NCBI GenBank assembly: GCA_011634665.1
Contig: WAEK01000002.1
Coordinates: 2,748,501-2,812,500 of the forward strand
DNA from: Mortierella sp. BCC40632
Taxonomy: Eukaryota; Mortierellomycota; Mortierellomycetes; Mortierellales; Mortierellaceae
DNA: 64,000 nt
Direction of reading: 5' to 3'
Shown here: piece by piece, positions 47,125 to 57,111 of the stretch
How positions within the stretch are numbered: position 1 is the first letter of the stretch
Layout of the letters: the number at the start of each line of letters is the position of its first letter
The notes under the pieces: generated by a model
The model's input: the letters and a program-made list of their open reading frames with translations, nothing else
What the model was told of the DNA's origin: nothing
The model's database searches: none
Made by a program: the position numbers and the translations under genes

Positions 47125-49075
47125 ATGGACTCGATCACCTCCCTTGGAAGTCAACCTCCAGAATCCCACATGGCTGTGGCCGAACTTTTGGTCTCACTCT
47201 CTCACAACTCACGGAACAAAAGGTGAGCGGCAGCGGTCGTGCCTTTGTAGTAGAAGAAAATAACAAACAATGACAGCGATGCATCATGTATTCTTATATT
47301 CTTGCATCCTGACCCCATGAATAGCGAACTAAGGCAGGATGGTCATGACTTGGGAGGACAGGCGAGCATTTTACCTGCTTATCACAACGCAGTAGACTAC
47401 ATCGGTTCTGTAAAAAAGGCATACGAAAGAACGCCGAGGGTGTATACCGAGTTCTTGGATGTGCTAGAAAAATATCACAGCAGGAGGTAGCGCGGTTCGT
47501 TCAGAAATTCAAATCATCGACACGGTCTGGCTTAACGGCTCCAGTTCTCAGCCTGTGCTCACTCTCTACTTTTACATATTCTCTCTCTCTCTTTTCTTTC
47601 TTTCTGTTGGCTCAGTCTCACTATTGAACAGCTAGTGCGCACTGTAGTTATACTCTTTCAGCACCAGCCGGATCTGTTGCTTGGATTCAAAGAGTTTCTA
47701 CCTGAGGCACGAGAATTAATGAACGAGTTGAACCCGGTAATCGCACGTCTCTGGCTATCCTGATCTTGGCATCTCTTGATAAAAATGAAGGAGAGAGAGC
47801 TAACGTGGTTATAGTTGGAACAAAAACCATCACTGGGAGATAGCCAAAACTGTTTACGGAACAAAGCGAAGGACTAGCAAGGAAGCCAACTGCAAAATCA
47901 CAGCCCCATGCTCCTGTATTTTCAGTCATGGCAGCAGTACCAAGTAATAGACAGTGATTTGGAAAAATAGCCTTTTTCTTTCCTCTTCTTGTTAGAGGAT
48001 GTTTGTTCCTAGTAATGTCAATAGGGACAATAACCGAATCTTGCCTATACTCTTTCTTAGGCTCTGATAATGGAAGAACTGGGATGCCCGCAGTGCCAGC
48101 AACGAGCGAAGATGGCGGAAACGCTGCAGCCGACTTTTTGAACCTCATCAAAGTATGCGACCGGACAATGGATTTTGTGGAATCGGACCAAATCATTGCT
48201 ACACACAACTAATGATATACCTTCGCGCACCCTGTCATTTTTTTATGGATTGATAGGAACGCTCGGAGAACGAACCCAACATGTACCAGCACTTGATTAC
48301 ACTCCTTCAGAATTTTCAAAAGGACCGTTCGTACACTAAGGCATGCCAACTAATGAATGCTCCACGGAGAAACCAGGAAGCGCAATGATGTGGTTTAAGG
48401 ATTCGTGCTGACTCACCTGCATGACTGTGCCCTAATTGTCTTTCTCCTACCGGTCCCTTTTATTTTTATTTTTATTTTTTATTTTATAGCTCTATTCTTC
48501 TCTCTCCGCCGTGTTGCGACATCATCCACACTTGCTACAATGGTTCCAAACTTTTTTGCCCGCAGCGTCCTCAGATGTAGAAGTCAAAGAAGCGAAAGCC
48601 ATTTCAGGATCCCCACCGGGAGAGGTGGTAGTCTCTCCGGAATTTATCGAAGCAAAGGGATTTATTCAGGCAGTCAGGGTATGAATATCGGACTAAGGAC
48701 ACTAGATTTGGAGTTGACTTATTTTTATTTTTCACCGGCATGTCTTTTCTATTTGTGCTTTAACTCTTTTATTGTCGTTTTTTCCCTGTTGCGCTCCAGC
48801 ATGAGGCTATGCAAGAAATGTCAATGTATGACCACTTCATTCTAGCCCTGGAGAAATATCAGAATATGGGGTGGACTATTGATCAGGTAAGCGACGATTT
48901 GCGGATGCAAAAGGCAATTTTCATATTTTCCAGCGAACTAAAAGACTAACGGACGGCTGATGCTAATTTCTATATCGAATAGATATATTCAGAGGTATCA
49001 CTTATCTTTTGGAACAACCCAGATTTAGTCGACGGGTTTACAAATTTCATTAGCACTCTTCCTCAACAGTTTTAA
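47125..49075 (+). CDS. Compact three-PAH-domain SIN3-like protein
   Basis: Small relative of the SIN3 corepressor scaffold; PAH domains are four-helix modules that grip repressor peptides. Proposed exons: 47125-47222, 47325-47486, 47616-47736, 47844-47943, 48061-48152, 48257-48330, 48377-48389, 48490-48678, 48800-48886, 48983-49075; 342 aa. PAH-like unit 1 contains DYIGSVKKAYERTPRVYTEF and HQPDLLLGFKEFLPEA; unit 2 DFLNLIKERSENEPNMYQHL, then LYSSLSAVLRHHPHLLQWFQ; unit 3 GFIQAVRHEAMQEMSMYDHF and IFWNNPDLVDGFTNF, ending five residues later. The HDAC-interacting region of SIN3 (hundreds of residues) is absent. The 13-nt exon 48377-48389 has weak splice sites and was chosen by phase to join the two halves of unit 2. 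All other junctions are in frame. Confidence 0.7.
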
Positions 49076-49614
49076 ATGAAAGATCAAAGAGTGCAATGCC
49101 TACTTCTATGGATTTAATTCTATTTTTTTTTTGTTCTAGTTGGAAAATAGAACAGCCTTGAATAGCCGCTGTAGGGCGATGGTTGTCCTCGGCTCCTAAT
49201 GAATTGATCCTACTCAAAAACACAAGCGGTTGGGAAGTGCGATTATAGTAAACTGCTTGAATCCTCTCCTGAATTTCATCCAAACTCCTGATGGATCCTT
49301 TCTATTTTATGGGGTTTCTCTTTTCTTCCAGCCGTTGTATTATGTTGCGCCGAGCTTCATCAATGCCAAGGAAGGAACTGCGGACAAGTCAAAGAGGGGG
49401 AGGGGGAGTTCGTGAGAGATACTGGGCAAAGTAGAGGAGCCTGTGCGTTTAAGGCCCAAAAAAGGAAGAAAAATGCAGAGTACCCAGAAACAGCCACCCA
49501 GCTCTGTTCATTCCCTCACGCACAAAAAAAAAGAGAGATCCGATCACATTTGTTCTTCTCTCTCTCTCTTTTTTTTTTTTTTTTTTTCTTTCTTCCCTCC
49601 TCCCCCATTACTGT
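49076..49614. promoter_or_regulatory. PAH gene 3' flank and CHCHD5 promoter
   Basis: About 540 bp. Poly-T/CT run at 49556-49587 directly precedes the CHCHD5-like start. No other gene recognised. Confidence 0.5.
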
Positions 49615-50385
49615 ATGGCCATTTTCCACATGGACGTTGCCGACAATACCGTAGCACTTGTGACAAAGCATTGTGGTCTCCAGTTGGAGCTCTACCAGAA
49701 ATGCGTTACGCAGAATCCTGAGAACTGGGACATCAAATGCATCACCCAGAAGCGAGCTCTCGCAAAGTGCTCCGAAGACAAGTACGTGGAACAACTCTCA
49801 GCCCTTCCTCTCTTCTTTCCTAGCTTTTTCTCTTCTTTCCTTTCAAAAACATCTTTCTCGGCATCATTACTGTCAAGAGTCCCTCTTTGCTCTATTCTTT
49901 CTTTCTCGGATTCGATACTGTACCTTTTTCTGCCCGTGAACTCGACTCTTTGCCAACCATCGATCCGGGTCACGGGAGAATTGACAAACGACCAGTCCTC
50001 GCACCGGCTTTTGGTCCGGGTTTGCGGGCAGCGCGTCTCTTATACAGAAGAAGGAAATCCTCTTTCTTTCCCTCTCTCTCTTTTACTGGTGATCCAGTAA
50101 ACACAGGACTGACTCGTGGGGGCTTTTTTTGACATTTGTAGCGTTCCTATCATCAAGTATGTCAAGGAGAAGTGCGATCCTTTTATCAAAGAATATGACC
50201 ATTGTGTGATGAACAACCAGCAGGACCCAACTGTATGCTTGGGTTCTCTCAAACGTCTCTTCCACTGCACAGAGGAACATGGAAAGTTGCCTCCAACGGG
50301 ACCACCTCGATCAGCAGCAGCAGAGGCAACAGACGACAAGCCCTCAGCATCAGGATACGGATACAGAGGTGGTGCAAGTGCCTAA
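49615..50385 (+). CDS. CHCHD5/Mix14-like twin CX9C protein
   Basis: Small mitochondrial intermembrane-space protein imported and oxidised by Mia40; function of the family is still loosely defined. Exons 49615-49781 and 50142-50385 give 136 aa. Four exact CX9C motifs: CGLQLELYQKC, CITQKRALAKC, CDPFIKEYDHC and CLGSLKRLFHC, arranged as two CHCH domains. The spacing and the phrase VPIIKYVKEKCDPF match human CHCHD5 (HPIIRQIRQACAQPF). A Pro/Ala/Gly-rich tail of about 35 residues ends the protein. An in-frame ATG five codons in (49630) is an alternative start. Confidence 0.9.
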
Positions 50386-50478
50386 GCAGGGACGATTCTC
50401 ACTTGGACAATTCCTGTGGCAAGCACATATCTTAACCTTCCTCAACTCGCACCACCCATTTCACTATTCATCAAAATG

Positions 50479-50510
<32 letters not shown>

Positions 50511-50723
50511 CGCTTTGGAGGTCCAGGATCCACTCGTCTCACACCACATGGTCTGCTGGACTCAAAAATGTGGAAAAAAAATGCTCTACCCTCTACTTCA
50601 GGTTGTCCAGCTGGGATGCACCCCCTTCGTCCTTTGTCTGGATCCAACCGCAATGCTTGATCCTTGAGGTAGGGGGAGGGAGTAGGAAAAAAAATAGTTT
50701 TTGCCCGACAAGGCAAAAGAAGC
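50386..50723. other. Region between CHCHD5 and tRNA-Asp with poly-A
   Basis: Poly-A run of about 31 bp at 50479-50509, then no gene up to the tRNA. No flanking direct repeat was seen here, unlike at 38554. Confidence 0.6.
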
Positions 50724-50794
50724 TCTTTGGCCGGGAATTGAACCCGGGTCTTCCGCGTGACAGGCGGAGATACTCACCACTATACTACCAAAGA
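50724..50794 (-). tRNA. tRNA-Asp (GTC)
   Basis: Minus strand, beginning TCTTTGGTAGTATAGTGG and ending CCGGCCAAAGA. Acceptor stem TCTTTGG/CCAAAGA pairs over 7 bp; anticodon stem CCGCC/GCGG-type with loop containing GTC; T-arm CCCGGGTTCAATTCCCGG is perfect. No intron. Confidence 0.96.
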
Positions 50795-50976
50795 ATCTTT
50801 GGTGATGGTGACGGATCCAGAGCCAACCCATTTCTGGATCCTTATTTCCATTCAAAACATTATTTCCTATCCAAGCATTCGTTGGTGAGAATTGTGTTCG
50901 TTCTCTCACTCCCCAACGAGTCCCATTGGCCAAAAAAACCCCCCAGATCCAGGTCGGTATCGGATGGAAAGGAGGA

Positions 50977-51008
<32 letters not shown>

Positions 51009-51600
51009 AAAGGAAAAGAAAGAGAGAAAGAGGGAGATTTTGCTGTTTGTAATCCAAAAGTGCTTCTTCCTTTCCCTGCCCCTATACATCCAGGACATCC
51101 TTGAGTTGGCTAAAAAGTGGATATCTCTCCTATTTAGTTTGTCTATTTGGTTTGCCTATTTGGCCTCATACCTCCACATTTTTATTTACAGCCACATTTC
51201 TATTATGTGATTAGATTGTGGAGGAGACCAAGCTGGCACTTGTTTTGTCTTTTTTTCTTTTTTCTTTTTTCTTTCTTTTTTTTTTGACTCGAGAACTCTC
51301 ATAGACGTCTTGTGTAGGCACACCCTAGTCAACAACATCAATGGTTCCAAGATTTGAATTGTTACTATAGGACGACTCGAGCTTCAGGGAGTAAACTGTC
51401 CGAGCCCAAAGAAAGGAAAGGATGCTGCTGAGATAGACATTCTAGCTCAAGAGATTGGAGAAGGGGTGATGTAGAAAGGATAGGGCCTTGCAGAGACTCA
51501 ATTTGCATAGGTAGTCATGGAATGCCTTAAAAGGGGTTTGTCATCTGCAGAGCGAGATTCCAATCCAGAGGCACGACTGTCCACCCTCCAACAAAGGGGC

Positions 51601-51648
<48 letters not shown>

Positions 51649-51968
51649 AAGGGGGGAGATGGGGAAGTGTGGCAAAGGGCGACTGCGATGAAAATGACGG
51701 CGACGAGGCCACAGGAGGCCACACAGAGACAACAGAGGGGACCGGTCAGTCGTGGAATGCTTTGAGAATCACCCAATGCTCAAGAAAGGGTTAAAAATGC
51801 AGATTCCCAGCGTCGTCTTCATAAAACCATCGCCGTTTTTGTTTCTCTTAGTCGTGCTTCTTCGACTCTTTTTTTTTTCACACCTCTTCATAGCAATCAC
51901 ACCGTAGTCGCACCATATTTACCTTCACCTATCCGTTTGCGACCAATCTAGACGACTTTCGACACATC
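50795..51968. other. Intergenic 1.2 kb, tRNA-Asp to methyltransferase gene
   Basis: Poly-T/poly-A adjacent runs (50980-51012) that could form a hairpin, T-rich run near 51250-51285, (GA)n at 51608-51641. The open frames are repeat artefacts. The CT-rich leader 51890-51968 belongs to the next gene. Confidence 0.5.
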
Positions 51969-53302
51969 ATGGCGCCAGTGCGTTCTGTGCTCTCCAGCAG
52001 AAGCCTCCTCACCACTATCGCAGCCCTTGGTTGCTTAGCTCTCTTCTTCTCGACCCTTGGCGATCAACATCGCGAGAATCTTCGGAACGCCTATCGACTC
52101 CGCACTGGTAGCGTCGACTATCCAGGCGAGCAGCGAATCCCTCCTCCTCCAGCCCACGCCGCATGGGAGGATGCCTCCAAGTATAGTACGCCTCGACTTG
52201 GTCGACCACTAGCTGAATATCCTGGACGAAGACCCAGGACTATCCAGGCCTTGATCGAGAAGGGCGAGGAATATTACGCCAGGATTGTGAAGCAGCGACA
52301 TCAGATCCTAAATGAATTTGGATATGGCACAGAGTAAGCAAGCACTGCCGGAGGAACGTTGCTTTGTATGCGACCGAGTATCTCCCAACAAAGTAGAGTT
52401 GACCTAACCGTTTTTTTTTTTGTTGTTGTTGTTGTTGTTGTTGTTATTGTTGTATAACTTTTGGGACAAACCAATAGTCGATTCGACCCATGGCACATCT
52501 TGATGTACTGGTGGTGGTATTTCCCCCCAAGCTTCCAGTGCCCCCACGATATTCAGCGAGTTGGCCCCATTTCGGACGGTGGCAAGTGGATTTGTGGCAT
52601 GAGTTTGTATGAAGAGAAACCAAGGGCATCGTGTGTCATCTACTCATTCGGTGTCAACCACGAGACTCGATTTGAAGGCGAGATACTCGACCGCACCGAC
52701 TGCGAGATCTTTGCCTACGATGCTTCAGTATCAGACATGGGTCCAGGTAAGCAGATGTTTCTTTGTGTGTGTGTGTGTGTATCGTACAGAGCGGCAGAGT
52801 TTGGCCAGTGGTTCGAAAGAGAATATCTAATAATGATATGCTTTCTCCCTTGTGTTCATTCTTGTCTCCAGATGTTGAAGGACGACCTCACGTCCACTTC
52901 AAGCCCTACTATATCGGCAAGGAAGACAAGGTGGATGATCGGGGCGTCACCTGGAAGACGCTCAAGACTCTCATGGCAGAGAATGGGCACGACTGGATCG
53001 ACATTCTCAAGGTTGACATTGAGGGTTCTGAGTTCCCAACATTTGATGCGATCATGGACGACTTTGGGGAGGTGCTTCCGTTCTCTCAGTTGCAGATGGA
53101 GCTCCATGTCCGTGATGACTTTATCACTTTCCCCAACTTCCTAAAGTGGTGGGAGCGCCTTGAGTCCAAGGGTGTGTACCCATGGTGGACCGAATTGAAC
53201 CTGAACCCCATCTACTCAGGTCAGCGCGCATGGGCTAGCGAGTACTGCTTTATCAACGTTCGAGGAGGCGAGAAGAATCTGTTGATTCAGAATCAAGTAT
53301 GA
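51969..53302 (+). CDS. Membrane-anchored methyltransferase-like protein (METTL24/FkbM-type)
   Basis: Predicted type II membrane protein with a lumenal SAM-methyltransferase-like domain; substrate unknown. Exons 51969-52333, 52478-52746, 52872-53302 give 354 aa. A short N-terminal basic stretch is followed by one hydrophobic anchor (about residues 13-29, LLTTIAALGCLALFFSTL). Then RFDPWHILMYWWWYFPPSF and CPHDIQRVGPISDGGKWICG, a conserved entry motif of the animal METTL24-like family, CVIYSFGVNHETRFEGEILD, and the FkbM-type core WIDILKVDIEGSEFPTFDAI. The C-terminal LQMELHVRD is also typical. AATAAA lies at 53355-53360. Golgi location is inferred from topology. Confidence 0.82.
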
Positions 53303-54469
53303 ACTAAAGTGGAATCGACGGGTCCATAGGGAAGACAAAATTACTATTTGCTTGAATAAAAGGTCATCTGTATCTCTTTCTACCTAGAAAAGAAAGGGGA
53401 TTTTACTATCGGTGCTCGAGGGTTGTTTTGAGACACGCTCCCATACTCTCAAATAAGCGAAAGATTACTTTAAGATCTGTTGACAGGGGCCAATACAAAT
53501 GGGTTATTTGTAGAGAAACCAAGTCATCCGTTCGTCATCGAGTTCTCACTGCCATCTGGTATTTTTTTTTCTCCATCTGAATATGAGGGGAAAAGCTCCA
53601 TCGTTCAACTGAGCATACTTGCATAGGTGACGAAAACCACTAGGACTGTGAGTTACACCACAAAAAGAGCCAGGACGCCACAATCTAACTAGGCAACCAA
53701 TCCAATGTTACGTTAGTTTTCCTTATCAAAGGAGAAGGAGGAAGTCTACACACGGACAAAAAAAGAAGAATTCGACAGAGGGCACATATGAATAAAATCC
53801 GAGGGTTTATTTGATCTTCTACGGCGGTCAAACGGCATTTCCTATAGGCACTTCTATGTCGGCGCTTTCTTTCTTTCTTTCTTTCTTTTTTGTTTTGCAG
53901 AAAGAGCGCATATGACTCTAGACATCTTTGCAGAAAAAAAAAAAAAAAAAAATCACGACATCACGACCACCAAAAAGTTGGGTGACGCTGTCTGATGAGC
54001 CAAAAGCATAAACGTTCACCCTTACGGAGTCGCCTTGTAGTCGATTGTGAGGACATCGGAGGAAATACTCTACTTTTTTTTTTTTAGTTGTTGTTGCTTT
54101 TAAACTGTCGACAAATCAATGAGGTGGCAGCGACTTATTCTTTTGCCTTGGGATAATACACACAATGCGTAAAAAGAAAGCTCGTTAATCTTGATTCAAA
54201 AAAATAGGGAGCGGACAAAACATGAGAGGAAGATAAAAGGTAAAAAAGTGAAATTGGACAAGCTTAAAAAATAGGTGTCCATTGATTTTTGTTCGTCAAT
54301 ATCTGTGTCCTCCGACTTCGCCTTTTGGCTGCAGGCGGAGAAGAGTTATCCGTCCACAGTGCCTGGTGAAGAAGAGCTGAGGGAAAGGGGAAAGAGGGGA
54401 AGGTAGAGGTAGAACTTTCATAGAGGATCGTAAATACTACCTCAAACACTGAGAGGGACAATGCGTGAG

Positions 54470-54502
<33 letters not shown>

Positions 54503-57111
54503 AGAAGCAATCTACTTTGGGAAAGAATGCTAGACAAATTGGGAAGAAATGGAGGCCAAAAGGCTAGGACGCCTTACTTTCTTTTACACAGAAATAAACG
54601 AGGCGCCTAGGCAGGAAGCCATCTTTGGTAAAATCGCCAGTCCATTGATCCTCCGCTGCTCAAATGCGTGAAGGAAAAAAAAAAAAGGCAAGAAGGGACT
54701 TCGCCAACGGGAAAGATTTACGCCACACTCCTCTTGTGGTCAGAATTGGTCAGAATTGGTCATCTTGATACCGAGTCGTTACCAGGGCTCGTGGAGTAAA
54801 AGTCCGTCTGGCTCTCTTCGGGCAATTGGCAAAAACTCGCGCTTATCCTTGATAACCGTGGAGAAATACCTTTATGGAAAAAAAAAAGTTAGCCCTGAGA
54901 AAGATGACGCCTACAGAAACTTTTTTTTTTTTTTTTTTTACTACCTTTCTGTGACAATCGTTGGTACGCTAGGTATGGTACATCCGAATTGGTATGGCAC
55001 TCTTAACTCGGTTGATCTCTTGCTACTCCTGCAGTGCAGTCTTTACTTTTTGCCCTTCGCTGAACAAACAGCAGTGAATGGTGAAGGCAGGAGAAAGGGG
55101 CTTCACAAAAAAAAAAAAAAAAAAAAAAGATAGCCTTGGGCGCATGCTGTGTTTGAGACGATACTAGTATTAGGTTTTCTCCGACAGTGTTGGTATTGAC
55201 CTTCAGCTACTATTGAATGCACTATCAGTGCTACACACCCCGGCCAAAGAGTTGACACTATCATTTACTGGCTATTGCGTCTCTATGGTAAGCTCACTTG
55301 CCGGTCAGAAATAGATCAGGAGCCAGGCTCCACGGGTTTCTCTTCGGAAAATGTGTATGATTAGGGGGGGAAAGGCCGATGTTTCTGTAGCATTTGCATC
55401 TCAGCATGCCTTCAAGGTCAGTGTTGTCCAGATAGTGCTAAAATACCAAAGGAATGGTCAGTAGTAGAGCAACAAACACGTTTCCCTGGTGTTACTGTCA
55501 TTGCTCTATGGGCCAAGCATAGTCGAGATTCGGGCTTTACCTAGGCGATCTTCGACTAACTGGTGGGAACGCGGTTTCATTGTTAAGTTCCAATCGCTTC
55601 AAGAGCCATTGGAAAGGAGTACCTCAGATGTTTGGATGAAGGATAAGCTACAGAAACGCTCTATAGCAGGAATCTGGGAGCCAATCTAGAATGGGTGTTT
55701 GAGAGAGGTGTCTGCTTGCCAAGTCCCGATGATCCCGCCTTTGTTCATTTTCTCCAGAAGAGACCAAAGTATGGCTATGGATGTGTTAGGGAACTTTCCT
55801 AAGATCAATTTTATTGCTTGTTTGGCTGAATGCCAACTGGAAAAAAAAAAGCATGCTTCTTTCTAACAATATAATGCTATGGCGTTCAAGATTTAGGAAA
55901 CGGGATTCCTCTCCGGGAGGTAACCTTCAGTTTGAGGGAGAAGGCGGGGAAGGGAAAGGCGACAGTGGATTAAGGCTTAACAAAGATCATGAGTCTACAG
56001 CTAAAAAGGTTGAAAAAGAAAGACTCGCGCCCAATCGTTTTATTGAGAGTCATTCACGCATAGAGTTGGGAGCGTACCTTGCAATGTCACAGTATGTCCC
56101 GTTCTCGGGATCATCCAAAGCGTCCATTAAAAGTGGGTTTCTTCTGACGGAGTGTCAAACAGTCAGTGAGTCTGGACGTACGTGTTTTGGCGGGCGGGTA
56201 AATGTTCTCACAGGGTTTCCCCACCCTCTGGCCCCTACTTTAATCTCGACAAGGTGGGTCTTACAATAGACTATGGTTCAACTCGACATTCAACGAGCAG
56301 ATATGGACGCAGGGGTATGTAGACGGGTAAGAGGAAAGAGTGAAAGCACTGTCGCCAGACTTGCGTGAATGTTGAGTGGGCTTTGCCCAGTGTAAGGACA
56401 AATGCCGGCCCCCTGAGACCTCTCAGTGTTGCGGGCTCTGACTCAGAATGTATCTTGTGGACGTTCAAAGTACAGTACAATGCTCCAATGATATCCTCTT
56501 GACTCCGATGCAGCAGAGTGGGTATGAGGTTTTAGTCCTTCATTGCCCTTTGTAGTCGTTGATCTTGGACCCTTCTTCCTTTACTTCTTCCTCTTCCCTT
56601 GACAACTCTTAATGGCTGCGCTGTGCTAAGATCTCTGCTGTTTTCCCGGCGAAGGCTATGGCCACCTTTTGGGCAACATAACAGAAAGAAGGTTGTGTGG
56701 TGCAGCGGGCAGAATTGGATCCATATTTGGGTCTGATGTTCGCAAGCACACGAGGAGCGAAAGGCACTCCCCCGCTCGGAGCTGCATCAAGCGGCAGCAA
56801 TGGCTATGGCAGCGGGTCCTGGATGTGGGAGCCCTGCGACCAATCGCCGAGGTGTGGACAGGGGCAAACGGTCCGCCTTATGGGACTGCTTGCTTAACCT
56901 CTACTCTTATACCTCACTTTCATTACTTCTTCTTCTTCTTCTTTCTCTCTTTCTCCTTCGCCTTTCTCGCAGATCGTCCTTGCCTTCATCCCCGGTGTCA
57001 ATCCGCTACCTTCTCTCCACACTCTTTTCGCACGATCCTCCTCTTCCCACCCTCCACCTTTTCCCTTCAAACACACACAGATATACACAGACACCCTTCT
57101 CACCCACAACC
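53303..57111. other. 3.8 kb gene-poor region
   Basis: Methyltransferase 3' flank (AATAAA 53355-53360), a CTTT repeat at about 53866-53886, poly-A at 53935-53951 and 54470-54500, a doubled GGTCAGAATT at 54737-54757, and a possible cryptic minus-strand gene at 54779-56127. A pyrimidine-rich leader before 57112 is the DHA2 gene's promoter side. Open frames at 55489-55689 and 55814-56269 (+) match no family I know. Confidence 0.45.
54779..56127 (-). CDS. Possible cryptic small gene (three exons)
   Basis: Three segments join with matching phase on the minus strand: 56127-56078, 55028-54945, 54869-54779, giving 74 aa. It begins MDALDDPENGTYCDIA, continues SSKRSTELRVPYQFG and ends REFLPIARREPDGLLLHEPW before a TAA. 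The donor GTACGC and the acceptor after a poly-pyrimidine run are reasonable, but the first intron would be 1049 bp, long for this window. No family recognised; it may be a decayed gene or chance. Confidence 0.25.

Noticed and set aside
47817..47875. Acceptor at 47814-47816 for PAH exon 4
   Set aside because: It leads to a stop codon within 20 codons; the acceptor at 47841-47843 keeps phase into the next exon.
48566..48678. Acceptor CGCAG at 48561-48565 as the start of a PAH exon
   Set aside because: Using it would remove the second half of PAH unit 2, which is clearly encoded from 48490.
50479..50509. Poly-A run as another retro-insertion
   Set aside because: No flanking direct repeat could be seen, unlike at 38554-38621.
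55489..56269. Plus-strand frames of 66 and 151 codons in the 3.8 kb gap
   Set aside because: No recognisable domain or transposon motif; noted only as unexplained.
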